DNA from: Clostridia bacterium | GTDB taxonomy: Bacteria > Bacillota > Clostridia > Christensenellales > Aristaeellaceae | Assembly: GCA_017412715.1 (NCBI GenBank) | Contig: JAFPWU010000030.1 | Location: 1 to 57,374, forward strand | Reading direction: 5' to 3' | DNA length: 57,374 nucleotides | Part shown: in pieces, positions 1 through 7,762 of the stretch | How the letters are laid out: the number at the start of each line of letters is the position of its first letter | How positions within the stretch are numbered: position 1 is the stretch's first letter | Made by a program: the position numbers and the translations under genes | Notes under the pieces: model-generated | What the model saw: the letters and a program-made list of their open reading frames with translations, nothing else | What the model was told of the DNA's origin: nothing | Database searches by the model: none

Positions 1-27
1 CTGAGCCAGGATCAAACTCTTGCGTTT
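1..27 (-). rRNA. rrs: 16S rRNA, 5' end only
   Basis: The reverse complement of the first 20 bases is the universal bacterial 16S 5' motif (the 27F primer site, AGAGTTTGATCCTGGCTCAG). The gene runs leftward out of the window, so only about 27 bases of the mature 5' end are present; the exact end is estimated by comparison with E. coli 16S. The leader up to about 200 is GC-rich and can fold, as expected for an rRNA leader. Confidence 0.93.
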
Positions 28-202
28 AATCCTTAACAGTCCGTCCGTCCCGGCCTCTCGGCCTCCCCGGACGTCCCGCTAAACTCTTTGGAATCTTCGC
101 TGTCAATCTTTCTTGCGCGTTTCTCTTCTATATCGTTTTCAAGGTTCGGTCCGCTTCCTCCCGCGGGCTTCCTTTCGGACCCCCTCGCGAGCGAGCTTTT
201 CT

Positions 203-231
203 AGGATATCAAAATCCAGTTCTCTTGTCAA
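203..231 (-). promoter_or_regulatory. rRNA operon promoter with A/T-tract upstream element
   Basis: On the minus strand TTGACA (226-231) is followed after exactly 17 bases by TATCCT (203-208). Directly upstream, 232-262 is a run of A and T tracts that resembles an UP element, typical of strong rRNA promoters. Positions 28-202 are the transcribed leader; I see no gene in them. Confidence 0.8.
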
Positions 232-414
232 CCCCTTTTTTCAAATTTTTTCAAAAAATTTTTGGACTGCTTTTTCCGTTTCCGCGAGCAGTCTGCTTTC
301 CCCTACATATCGCTGTTTCTTCTATTATATATGTCCACATTTTGTGGCCGGGTGTGGACAAGGGCCCGGCCTGCTGATAAAATATTCCCGCAATCTTTTT
401 TCCCGGAGGACTGG

Positions 415-1764
415 ATGATGCAGAAAAACGACCTGCTTTCCCTGCGCGCGGAGAATCTTGGCGCCGACATGGAGGGTGTCTGCCGGCATGAGGGCCTGGC
501 GGTCTTCGTTCCCGGCCTCCTGCCTGGGGAAGAAGCGCCGGTCCGCATCGTTAAAACGGAAAAGCGCTTCGCCTTCGGGAAGCTGGAATCCCTTCCGGCC
601 TCTCCCTCCCCTTTCCGCCAGGAGCCGGACTGCGCGGCTTATCCCCGGTGCGGCGGATGCACCGCCCGGCACATGACCTATGACGCCACGCTGGAAAGCA
701 AGCGAAGGCATGTGGCGGACTGTTTCCTCAGGATCGGGCATCTGGCGGTGGATGTTCCGCCCCTGCTCGGCATGGAGGCTCCCCTGGCCTACCGGAACAA
801 GACCGCCCTTCCCGCCGGGGGAGCCGTACAAGATCCTCAGCTCGGCTTTTTTGCGCCACGCAGCCACCGGCTGATTCCCATGACCGACTGCCCCAACGCC
901 ATGGCTCCCTCCGGGGAGATCGCCCGGGCCGTGCAGCATTGGATGAAGGAATTCCGGATTGCCCCCTACGATGAATCCACGGGCCAGGGAATCCTCCGCC
1001 ATCTGGTTCTGCGGGTCAACCGGGAACACCGGACCATGGTTACGCTCGCCGCCGCGAAGAAGCCCGCCCATCTGGCGGAGCTTTGGGACCGGCTTGAGCC
1101 ACTCGGCGCGGTCAGCCTCTATTATAATGAGAATCCGGACCGGACCAACGTCATCTTCGGAAAGCGGTTCTTCCTTATTTATGGACAGGAAACCCTTTCC
1201 GACACACTCTGCGGACTGCAGTTCGAGTTGTCCCCCGCCTCCTTTTTTCAGGTGAACCCCTCCCAGACCGAAATCCTCTACCGGACCGCGCTGGAGTTCG
1301 CCGGGCTTCACCCCGGGGACACCCTATGCGATGTCTATTGCGGCGCGGGAACCATCTCCCTGATGATGGCGGAGCACTGCCGCCAGGTCACCGGGATCGA
1401 AATCGTTCCGGAAGCCGTGATCAACGCCCGGGAAAACGCGGAGCGGAACGGCATCCGCAACGCGGTCTTCCATCAGGGAAAGGCGGAAGATCTGCTTCCC
1501 CGGATGGTAAACGATGGGCTCCGGCCGGAGGTCATCGTAGTGGATCCACCCCGGAAGGGGCTGGAGCTCTCCGTCATTGACGCCGTCGCCCAGGCCCGGC
1601 CGGACCGCCTGGTCTATATTTCCTGCAATCCCGCCACCCAGGCCCGGGACGCCGCCCTGCTGAAGGAACGGGGCTACGAAATCCGCCGCATCCAGCCCGT
1701 GGACATGTTCCCTTTTACTTCACACATAGAGACTATAGTGTTGCTACAAAGACAGAACTCGTAG
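415..1764 (+). CDS. rlmD: 23S rRNA (uracil-5-)-methyltransferase, RlmD/RumA family
   Basis: S-adenosylmethionine-dependent enzyme that makes 5-methyluridine in 23S rRNA (RlmD/RlmCD type). An N-terminal TRAM-like RNA-binding domain is followed by the iron-sulfur cysteine pattern CAAYPRCGGC, the SAM-binding motif DVYCGAGT, the motif DPPRKG and the catalytic-Cys motif YISCNP. GGAGGA at 405-410 supports ATG 415 or the adjacent ATG 418; the in-frame extension to 262 lies upstream of the ribosome binding site and is not family-like. The last residues, HIETIVLLQRQNS, lie in the known integration hotspot at the 3' end of rumA genes, so they may be supplied by the inserted element and not be the original host end. 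Confidence 0.9.
   Translation: MMQKNDLLSLRAENLGADMEGVCRHEGLAVFVPGLLPGEEAPVRIVKTEKRFAFGKLESLPASPSPFRQEPDCAAYPRCGGCTARHMTYDATLESKRRHVADCFLRIGHLAVDVPPLLGMEAPLAYRNKTALPAGGAVQDPQLGFFAPRSHRLIPMTDCPNAMAPSGEIARAVQHWMKEFRIAPYDESTGQGILRHLVLRVNREHRTMVTLAAAKKPAHLAELWDRLEPLGAVSLYYNENPDRTNVIFGKRFFLIYGQETLSDTLCGLQFELSPASFFQVNPSQTEILYRTALEFAGLHPGDTLCDVYCGAGTISLMMAEHCRQVTGIEIVPEAVINARENAERNGIRNAVFHQGKAEDLLPRMVNDGLRPEVIVVDPPRKGLELSVIDAVAQARPDRLVYISCNPATQARDAALLKERGYEIRRIQPVDMFPFTSHIETIVLLQRQNS
1717..1745 (+). other. Attachment-site-like segment 1 at the rlmD 3' end
   Basis: Encodes HIETIVLL at the end of rlmD. Clostridial and streptococcal integrative elements are known to insert at this place in rumA. Two more segments encoding HVETVLLM (5091-5119) and IETVLLM (6638-6663) occur in the next 5 kb. 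At DNA level, segment 1 shares mainly the GAGAC core with them, whereas segments 2 and 3 share 23 identical bases. The recombination point is inferred, not mapped. Confidence 0.6.
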
Positions 1765-1910
1765 AAATCCTTTATTTTAAGCACTTTTACGAGCATTTCA
1801 CCTTTGGTGAGACAGACTGGTCAAAGAGGGGTAAACGCCTCGAAAAGTACCTCCGGGTGGCCATCGCCATAGAACTCGTAACAGTAGGAACAAGGATCGA
1901 GGACTTATAG
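1722..1910 (+). pseudogene. Short element-end ORF fragment, unknown function
   Basis: A second reading frame opens inside the rlmD tail and runs to TAG at 1908-1910. The part after the attachment core reads as a plausible 55-residue C-terminus rich in charged and aromatic residues (for example HFTFGETDWSKRGKRLEKYL, then RVAIAIELVTVGTRIEDL). No start codon with a ribosome binding site is visible. I read it as the tail of an element gene left at the left junction. I do not recognise the family. Confidence 0.4.
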
Positions 1911-1932
1911 ACAACTGAATATCTGATCGATC

Positions 1933-1980
1933 ATGGACGTTTATGAACTGCATTTCCGCAGTAAATAGACGTCCATTTTT
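1933..1980 (+). terminator. Hairpin plus T-run upstream of repA (terminator or attenuator)
   Basis: ATGGACGT at 1933-1940 pairs with ACGTCCAT at about 1969-1976, with partial pairing of the flanking A/T bases, and is followed by TTTTT. It sits about 40 bases before repA. It either ends transcription coming out of rlmD or attenuates repA. Confidence 0.6.
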
Positions 1981-2015
1981 GCGTTTACGGAAGAAATGAG
2001 AAAGGAGGAGAGCGG

Positions 2016-2954
2016 ATGGAGTTTGATTACTTCTATGGACCGGAAGATGCAGAACAATATCAGTTTTACCGGATCCCGAAGCTGCTGATCACCAGTGATC
2101 AGTTTAAAGATGTTTCCGTCGAGGCAAAGCTTTTATACGGCCTGATGCTTGACCGTCTCTCCCTGTCCATAAAGAACGGATGGTTTGATGCGCTCAACCG
2201 GGCGTATATCATCTACACCATTGATGAAGTCATGGAAGATATGCACTGCCGGAGCCAGAAAGCCTGCAAGCTCGTTGCGGAGCTGGAAAAGACAGCCGGT
2301 CTGATCAAGAAGAAGCGTCAGGGGCTTGGAAAGCCGTCTTTGATCTATGTTCTGAAGTTTTCCACAAGTTCTCCACAGAACTCTTCAGAATCAAAACTCT
2401 TGAATTTTGAAAATCAAAATTCTGGAGATGTGAAAATCAAAAATCAAGAATTTCGCAAATCACAAGGTAATAAAACTAATCAAAACAAGACTGAAATTAA
2501 TAAGACTAATCCTATCCTTCTATCCGTGAATGTCGCAGGAATGGACGAGGATTCTGATGAGATGGGAGAGGATCCGATGGAATCCAGAAAATCTTATGAG
2601 AAATATTTCAGATACCGTCTTGCGATTGATGATCTCAAACAGAGCTATCCGTATGATCACGGACGCATTGATGAAATCCTAGAGCTGCTTGTCGATACAG
2701 TCTGCAGCACAGCCAAGACGATCCGATGCGCCGGGGAAGACAGACCTGCGGAAGTTGTGAAAAGCCGGTTCATGAAGCTGGATTACGGACATATCCAATA
2801 TGTCCTGGACTGCATTCATGACAATACGACAGAGGTCCGGAATATCAAGGCATATATGCTGACGACGCTATACAATGCGCCGATTACCATTGATCACTAT
2901 TACCAGACGAAAGTGAACCATGACATGTATCACCGGGACGGAGGAGGAAGCTGA
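2016..2954 (+). CDS. repA: RepA_N-family replication initiator of an integrative element
   Basis: 312 residues. The N-terminal 120 residues match the RepA_N (PF06970) winged-helix initiator type: FYRIPKLLIT, LLYGLMLDRLSLS, IYTIDEVM, then a lysine-rich segment ending in IYVLKF. This family replicates plasmids and is common in Tn1549/CTn-type elements of Clostridia. A low-complexity Asn/Lys/Ser-rich linker (about residues 115-170) leads to a separate C-terminal domain. AAAGGAGGAGAG precedes the start. It overlaps parA by one base (TGATG), so the two are co-translated. Base composition is clearly more AT-rich than the flanking chromosome. Confidence 0.85.
   Translation: MEFDYFYGPEDAEQYQFYRIPKLLITSDQFKDVSVEAKLLYGLMLDRLSLSIKNGWFDALNRAYIIYTIDEVMEDMHCRSQKACKLVAELEKTAGLIKKKRQGLGKPSLIYVLKFSTSSPQNSSESKLLNFENQNSGDVKIKNQEFRKSQGNKTNQNKTEINKTNPILLSVNVAGMDEDSDEMGEDPMESRKSYEKYFRYRLAIDDLKQSYPYDHGRIDEILELLVDTVCSTAKTIRCAGEDRPAEVVKSRFMKLDYGHIQYVLDCIHDNTTEVRNIKAYMLTTLYNAPITIDHYYQTKVNHDMYHRDGGGS
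2358..2457 (+). other. Candidate replication origin inside repA
   Basis: Within the linker-coding part of repA are TTTTCCACA (2358-2366), TTCTCCACA (2369-2377), a perfect inverted repeat GAATTTTGA/TCAAAATTC (2402-2410 and 2414-2422) and repeated AAAATCAAAA words up to 2457. RepA_N plasmids are known to carry their origin as repeats inside the rep gene between the two protein domains, which is where this lies. That it is used for replication is inference. Confidence 0.45.
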
Positions 2955-3781
2955 TGAAAGATAAACCAACTGTGATTGCCGTAGTCAATCAGAAGGGCGG
3001 GACAGCCAAGACGACTACGGTAGAGAATCTCGGGATCGGACTTGCCCGGCAGGGAAAGAAAGTCCTCCTGGTGGACACGGATCCGCAAGGAAGCCTGACG
3101 ATCAGCCTGGGATATCCAAGACCGGATGAGCTGGATGTCACCTTATTCGATCTTCTGAATAAGACGATCAATGAGGCTGCAGTGAATGCCGGTGAAGGGA
3201 TCCTGCACCAGCCGGAAGGGATCGACCTGATCCCGGCAAACATCTCGCTGGCAGGTCTGGAGGTTGCCTTGGTGAATACGATGAACCGGGAACGGGTACT
3301 GAAGCAGTTCCTTGAACCCATCAAGGGCAATTACGACTATGTGCTGCTGGACTGCATGCCGAGCCTGGGAATGCTGACAGTGAATGCGCTGGCTGCCGCA
3401 GATGCTGCTCTGGTTCCGGTGCAGGCGAATTATCTTTCAGCCAAAGGATTGGAACAGCTCCTGCAGACGATCAATAAGGTCAAGCGGCAAATCAACCCAA
3501 AGCTGAGGATTGAAGGGATCCTGCTGACGATGGTGGATGGCAGGACGAATTACGGCAAAGAGATCTCTTCCCTGATCCGCGATACGTATGGCGGACATAT
3601 CAAGATCTTCACTGCGGAGATCCCCAGATCCGTCAGAGCTGCTGAGATCAGCGCAGAAGGCAAAAGCATCTTCCTTCACGATCCGAAGGGCAAGGTTGCC
3701 GAGTCTTATCAAGATTTAACGAAGGAGGTACTGAGAAATGCCGAAAAAAGGCGCAAACATCAGCTTGAGCAGCTACGATGA
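2954..3781 (+). CDS. parA: ParA/Soj-type partition ATPase
   Basis: 275 residues. Shows the deviant Walker [12 protein letters not shown] near the N-terminus, the switch region [12 protein letters not shown] and the Walker B-like segment [18 protein letters not shown]. With ParB it would segregate the excised circular form of the element. It follows repA with a one-base overlap and overlaps the start of the parB remnant (3738), so repA-parA-parB was one operon. The partner is truncated, so this copy probably no longer works as a partition system. Confidence 0.88.
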   Translation: MKDKPTVIAVVNQKGGTAKTTTVENLGIGLARQGKKVLLVDTDPQGSLTISLGYPRPDELDVTLFDLLNKTINEAAVNAGEGILHQPEGIDLIPANISLAGLEVALVNTMNRERVLKQFLEPIKGNYDYVLLDCMPSLGMLTVNALAAADAALVPVQANYLSAKGLEQLLQTINKVKRQINPKLRIEGILLTMVDGRTNYGKEISSLIRDTYGGHIKIFTAEIPRSVRAAEISAEGKSIFLHDPKGKVAESYQDLTKEVLRNAEKRRKHQLEQLR

Positions 3782-3980
3782 CATCTTTTCCACCCAGGAA
3801 AGCAGACAGAAAACCGGTGAACATGTCGTTATGCTGCCGCTGGAGGCAATACATCCCTTTAAGAATCATCCGTTCAGGATCGTGGATGACGAAGAGATGC
3901 GGAAAACTGCTGAAAGCATCCGAGAATACGGCGTCCTGGTTCCGGCAATCGTCAGACCACTGGAGAACGGTGAATATGAA
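3738..3980 (+). pseudogene. parB: Truncated parB (N-terminal part of a ParB/Spo0J nuclease domain)
   Basis: Begins inside the end of parA behind GAAGGAGGTACTGAGA. Residues 24-79 are a normal ParB N-terminus ([19 protein letters not shown], then [20 protein letters not shown] and RPLENGEYE). Where intact proteins continue with a GHRR motif, the sequence switches at about 3975 into another gene whose ATG is 3976; the parB frame then runs out-of-family to a stop at 4031. The DNA-binding helix-turn-helix and dimer domains are missing. Confidence 0.8.
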
Positions 3981-4965
3981 ATTAGAAACCGAACGACTCT
4001 TTCTCCGCCCGTGGGAAGAAAAGGACGCTGAAGAATGCTATAAATACGCAAAGGACCCACGTGTTGGTCCGATTGCCGGATGGCCGGTACATACCAGCGT
4101 GGAAAATAGCCGTCAGGTCATCCGGGATGTTCTGATGGTGCCGGAGACGTATGCCATCGTGCTGAAGGAAACAGATCTGCCCATCGGAAGCATTGGCCTG
4201 CACCATAATGATCTTGCAGAGAAGGACGACGAGGCGGAGCTTGGCTATTGGCTGGGCGTTCCTTACTGGGGACAAGGGCTTGTGCCAGAGGCATCGAGAG
4301 AACTGCTTCGGCATGCCTTTGAGAATCTGAAACTTGCGCGAGTCTGGTGCGGCTACTACGACGGGAACGACAAATCCAAACGGGTGCAGGAGAAACTCGG
4401 ATTCAGATATCAGTGGACTTCCGAAGACGCGCCTGTTCCTCAGATGGGCGAGACGCGAAAAGGGCACGTCAATCTGCTGACCAGAGAGGATTGGTCAGAG
4501 ATGATTACTCCATGCGTTCCTTCCCTTGATGATCTGTGGTTCCGTCAGGCCATGATGGCCGATCCTGAGACCATGTCCTACAACCATGCATGGGGCGGCA
4601 CAATCCCGTTCCCGGAAGACAGCTGGAAAGACTGGTATGATTATTGGATTGTGAACCATGAGAATAAACGTTACTACAGATATTTGAAGAATCCGGCAGA
4701 TCGTTATGTCGGAGAGATCGCCTATCACTACGATGATGACCGCCGTATTTTTGTGGCAGATGTCATCATTCATGGTCCATGTAGGGGTACAGGTTATGGT
4801 GGCAGAGGCTTGGATCTGCTGTGCGATGCCGCAAAAAAGAATGGTGTCGCTCTCCTGTACGATGACATTGCCATTGAAAACCCGGCTATTACGCTCTTTC
4901 TGAAGCATGGGTTTGTCGAAGAATACAGAACAGATGAAATCATCATGTTGAAGAAAGAACTGTAG
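3976..4965 (+). CDS. Two-domain GNAT acetyltransferase (tandem fusion)
   Basis: 329 residues with two GNAT (GCN5-type N-acetyltransferase) units in one frame. Unit 1 (about residues 1-172) is RimJ/RimL-like: it opens [11 protein letters not shown] and has the acetyl-CoA loop [16 protein letters not shown]. Unit 2 (about 178-329) opens [12 protein letters not shown] and has the loop [16 protein letters not shown]. The start ATG sits at the exact point where parB breaks off, and no clear ribosome binding site precedes it (GAACGGTGAAT), so the gene may be translated from within the parB message. The substrate is not predictable. The two units resemble proteins normally found separately, suggesting fusion during element decay, though a native didomain enzyme is possible. 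Confidence 0.75.
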   Translation: MKLETERLFLRPWEEKDAEECYKYAKDPRVGPIAGWPVHTSVENSRQVIRDVLMVPETYAIVLKETDLPIGSIGLHHNDLAEKDDEAELGYWLGVPYWGQGLVPEASRELLRHAFENLKLARVWCGYYDGNDKSKRVQEKLGFRYQWTSEDAPVPQMGETRKGHVNLLTREDWSEMITPCVPSLDDLWFRQAMMADPETMSYNHAWGGTIPFPEDSWKDWYDYWIVNHENKRYYRYLKNPADRYVGEIAYHYDDDRRIFVADVIIHGPCRGTGYGGRGLDLLCDAAKKNGVALLYDDIAIENPAITLFLKHGFVEEYRTDEIIMLKKEL

Positions 4966-5001
4966 GAAGATGAAAGATATGGCGTTTCTGAGGGTGCCGT
5001 T

Positions 5002-5096
5002 ATGAGAATTGAACTGATTGAGCTATCAGAAAATAACTTGCAGCAGTGCTTTGATCTGAATGTTGCAAGCGATCAAAAACAATATCGAGCCATGTT
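5002..5096 (+). pseudogene. N-terminal fragment of another GNAT acetyltransferase
   Basis: ATG 5002 starts a GNAT-like N-terminus (MRIELIELSENNLQQCFDL) of about 30 residues. It stops being family-like exactly where the second rlmD-tail attachment sequence begins at about 5091; the open frame continues meaninglessly to 5178. This is what is expected if recombination at that site cut the gene. Confidence 0.6.
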
Positions 5097-5119
5097 GAGA
5101 CGGTACTTCTTATGTCCCA
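5091..5119 (+). repeat. Attachment-site-like segment 2 (rlmD-tail sequence)
   Basis: In one frame the segment encodes HVETVLLMSQQ, the typical C-terminal motif of rumA genes carrying integrative elements. Bases 5097-5119 are identical over 23 positions to 6641-6663. No rlmD body precedes it, so it marks a former element boundary. Positions 5120-5228 hold nothing else recognisable. Confidence 0.75.
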
Positions 5120-5228
5120 GCAAAACAATCTGTTGTCATATATTTTGCCAAGTATTAATTAGCCTAATTACAATTTGACAAAAATACGGAAATCGGATAT
5201 ACTACGCCTGCAGCAGGAGGTGACGAGT

Positions 5229-6605
5229 GTGTTCTATTTTCGTGATGAAGAGTTCCGGCATCTGGATCAGTTCCTTAACCATCCCAGCGCGAAAGCCATG
5301 GCGGTTTACGGGAAAAGACGCACAGGAAAAACGAGGCTGCTCACAGAATACATCAGCAAAGGACATGGGAAGTACACCTTCCTGTATTATCAGTGTACAA
5401 GCTACGATTACCAGACATGCCTGAAGGATTTCCTGGCTGTAGCCATGCGCCTTTTCCCAAAAGATATCTTCCTTTCGTCCATGCCCTCTTTCAGGGAAGC
5501 AATCTCCCTTTTATCGCAGATACATCCGGAAAACCTCTGTATAATAATTGATGAATTCCCTTTCCTTGCAAAAAAGAATGAAAGCGCTCCCGTTGAATTT
5601 CAATGGCTCATTGATCATGGATTGGGTGCAGACAAGCTGATTCTGTCAGGATCAAATCTTTCTTTTATGAAAACACAGATCGGGAACCTTGAAGCGCCTC
5701 TCTATGGCCGCTTTGACGAGATCATGGAAGTCCGTCCGTTTACATTTCAGCAGGTGCTTTCCCTGTTCCCATCCGCAGAGGATGCAATGAAAGTTTATTC
5801 CATGACAGGCGGCGTGGCGCAATATGTCGTTTTCTTTCTGGAATACCCCTCAGTACAGGAAGCTACCGCTTCCCTGTTCTTTTCCCCGGACGGCCGTCTG
5901 ATCCGGGAAGCTCCGAATATGCTGCTGCAGGAGCTCCGGGATCCCACCACATATGAGCAGATCCTCCGCGCTATCGGCGGAAGTGATAAAAGCACCCCCC
6001 AGATTGCGGGCCTGAGCGGCCTTGACAGCAAAGGTCTCTCTCCGTACCTGGCCCGCCTGCAGGATCTGCAGCTGGTAGCTCCTGTAGCTAATCCCCTTTC
6101 CACGGAGAAAAGAAAACAACGCTTCCGGATCACAGATGCGCTGTTTCGGTTCCACTATACTTTCATTGAACCGAACATGTCGATGATCAATGCCCTTCGG
6201 GAAAAAGCGATCCATCATATATTGGATCATCGTTATCAGGAATTCATCGGCATTACATATGAGGATATCATTCGTAACAGCTGTTTTCAATATGCCCTGG
6301 ATCACGTCATTCCTTTTATGCCCAATACAACCGGAAAATGGTGGGGCTCTGTCTGCATGGACGGTTCATGGCAGGAATCGGAAGTGGATCTGGTCGCTTA
6401 TGATGATCATCATCTGCTTGTGGGTGAATGCAAATACAGGTCCAAAGCAGCGGGCATACAGGAACTGGATGGTCTGAAGCTGAAAGCTCAGTTTATTCCC
6501 TCCAAAGGTCGGGAACTCTATTATCTGCTTGCTAGCAAAAGCGGTTTTACGCAGGAACTCCGTTCCCTGAAGGATTCACATGTCATACTGATTGATCAAA
6601 TCTGA
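5229..6605 (+). CDS. AAA-type ATPase with C-terminal PD-(D/E)XK-like (DUF234) domain
   Basis: 458 residues from GTG 5229, chosen because AGGAGG lies 8 bases upstream; the upstream TTG at 5175 has no such site. Walker A is GKRRTGKT (27-34) and Walker B is CIIIDEF (D108, E109). A winged-helix-like middle is followed by a C-terminal segment EVDLVAY...LLVGECKY, matching the (E)xD...ExK core of PD-(D/E)XK nucleases. This family (archaeal ATPase/DUF234) is widespread, often on mobile DNA, and lacks an established function. It fills the space between attachment segments 2 and 3 and so looks like the cargo of a small or deleted element. Confidence 0.8.
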   Translation: MFYFRDEEFRHLDQFLNHPSAKAMAVYGKRRTGKTRLLTEYISKGHGKYTFLYYQCTSYDYQTCLKDFLAVAMRLFPKDIFLSSMPSFREAISLLSQIHPENLCIIIDEFPFLAKKNESAPVEFQWLIDHGLGADKLILSGSNLSFMKTQIGNLEAPLYGRFDEIMEVRPFTFQQVLSLFPSAEDAMKVYSMTGGVAQYVVFFLEYPSVQEATASLFFSPDGRLIREAPNMLLQELRDPTTYEQILRAIGGSDKSTPQIAGLSGLDSKGLSPYLARLQDLQLVAPVANPLSTEKRKQRFRITDALFRFHYTFIEPNMSMINALREKAIHHILDHRYQEFIGITYEDIIRNSCFQYALDHVIPFMPNTTGKWWGSVCMDGSWQESEVDLVAYDDHHLLVGECKYRSKAAGIQELDGLKLKAQFIPSKGRELYYLLASKSGFTQELRSLKDSHVILIDQI

Positions 6606-6637
6606 TCCCGTTGAATATGTTCCGCCGGATCACTTTC

Positions 6638-6787
6638 ATCGAGACGGTACTTCTTATGTCCCAACAGAAGCCAGACGACACCATTCATGTGGGAATCGAC
6701 CTGAAACCTGAAGATATAACGGTGGCCGAAAGCAAAGCCACTTATCTGTCGCAAAATATGCGACAGTTGAGGCAGTACAGCAATTGA
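6638..6787 (+). pseudogene. Attachment-site-like segment 3 with rumA C-terminal extension
   Basis: From 6638 one frame reads IETVLLMSQQKPDDTIHVG and continues IDLKPEDITVAESKATY. This is the C-terminal extension that integrative elements add to rumA genes in Clostridia. Bases 6641-6663 repeat 5097-5119 exactly. After KATY the frame leaves the family and stops at 6787. It is a leftover right or left end of an element that once fused to rlmD. Confidence 0.75.
6746..6766. repeat. Perfect 8-bp inverted repeat near the element end
   Basis: CTGTCGCA (6746-6753) and TGCGACAG (6759-6766) separated by AAATA. It lies exactly where the rumA-like extension loses its reading-frame similarity. It could be a recombinase or regulator binding site; the sequence alone cannot decide. 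Confidence 0.5.
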
Positions 6788-6824
6788 TGAAATGAAAGAA
6801 TCCATAATTGACGGGAGGTTTATC

Positions 6825-6929
6825 ATGAATCATAAGGAAAGAATGCTGGCCGGTCTGCCATATAAAGCCTGGATGGACGGCTTGAGTCAGGAGCGTCTGG
6901 ATTCCGGTCCCGGGGGACCGTTGAAATGA
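6825..6929 (+). pseudogene. Fragment of a maltose/sugar O-acetyltransferase
   Basis: GGGAGG precedes ATG 6825. The first 24 residues (MNHKERMLAGLPYKAWMDGL and following SQER) are the typical start of maltose O-acetyltransferase (Mac domain). The frame then turns into unrelated residues and stops at 6929. More than 80% of the gene is missing, so it is a deletion scar. Confidence 0.65.
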
Positions 6930-6969
6930 CCGAAGCAAAGCTTTTATGAAAAAATTATCAAAAATCTCC

Positions 6970-6996
6970 CTGCGTAAGGTATTGCTTGTTACGCAG
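6970..6996 (+). promoter_or_regulatory. Dyad operator upstream of the MerR-type gene
   Basis: CTGCGTAA (6970-6977) and TTACGCAG (6989-6996) form a perfect 8-bp dyad with an 11-base spacer, about 40 bases before the regulator gene. MerR-type proteins bind such dyads between -35 and -10 boxes. I cannot identify the boxes confidently. Self-regulation is inferred from position. Confidence 0.5.
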
Positions 6997-7036
6997 CGTC
7001 ATGTTGCAGGATACATGGCGAAAGGAGGCGAAGGCT

Positions 7037-7762
7037 ATGTCAAAATACACGACGGGAGAGCTTGCAAAGCTCTGCGGCGTCACTGTCCGGACGGTTCAGT
7101 ATTATGATACCAGAGGCATCCTGATTCCCAGTGAGCTTTCCGAAGGCGGAAGGCGGCTCTACTCGGAAGACGATCTGAAGCGCATGAAGATTATCTGCTT
7201 TCTTCGGGAACTGGATCTTTCCATCGACGCGATCTCTCAGATCCTGAAGGAAGAGCATCCTGAGAAGGTGATATCCCTGCTGATTGAACAGCAGGAAACT
7301 GATCTTTCGGATGAGATTTCCGAGAAACAGGAAAAGCTGGAAAAGCTTCGTGAACTGAAAAACGGACTGAAGGGCAAAGCAGACTTCTCTCTCGAAACCA
7401 TCGGTGACATAGCCGTCATTATGGAAGGGAAGAAAAAGCTGAAAAGAATGCGCTGGATGATGATCCTGACCGGAATTCCGGTCACGGCGCTGCAATGGTT
7501 TTCCATCATTTTCTGGATCGTCAGAGGCATCTGGTGGCCTTTCATCATCTGGGTGCTGGCGGCTGCTGTCTGGGGTACAGCGGTCAGCCATTACTACTTC
7601 AATCATGTAAAATACATCTGCCCGGAATGCCACGAGATATTCAAACCCGCCCTGAAGGAAGCCTTCTGGGCAAATCATACGCCAACCGCCCGCAAGCTGA
7701 CCTGCACCGGATGCGGGCACAAGGGCTTCTGTGTCGAGATCTGGGGAGGTGACGATAAATGA
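7037..7762 (+). CDS. MerR-family regulator with two membrane segments and a zinc ribbon
   Basis: 241 residues; ATG 7037 follows AAAGGAGGCG. Residues 3-70 are a MerR winged helix (YTTGELAKLCGVTVRTVQYY, then GRRLYSEDDLKRM). Residues 75-112 are a charged coiled-coil-like segment. Two hydrophobic stretches follow (about 139-161 and 164-184), then two Cys pairs (C195/C198 in CPEC and C223/C226 in CTGC) that should form a zinc ribbon. Ordinary MerR proteins are soluble, so this one is probably held at the membrane and senses something there or through its zinc site. Its stop overlaps the next gene by four bases, so the two probably act together. Confidence 0.8.
   Translation: MSKYTTGELAKLCGVTVRTVQYYDTRGILIPSELSEGGRRLYSEDDLKRMKIICFLRELDLSIDAISQILKEEHPEKVISLLIEQQETDLSDEISEKQEKLEKLRELKNGLKGKADFSLETIGDIAVIMEGKKKLKRMRWMMILTGIPVTALQWFSIIFWIVRGIWWPFIIWVLAAAVWGTAVSHYYFNHVKYICPECHEIFKPALKEAFWANHTPTARKLTCTGCGHKGFCVEIWGGDDK

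Noticed and set aside
3778-3975. Extension of the GNAT gene upstream of ATG 3976
   Set aside because: These codons are the out-of-frame reading of parB; GNAT similarity begins exactly at 3976.
5175-5228. TTG 5175 as start of the ATPase gene
   Set aside because: No ribosome binding site; GTG 5229 has AGGAGG at good distance and matches the usual family start.
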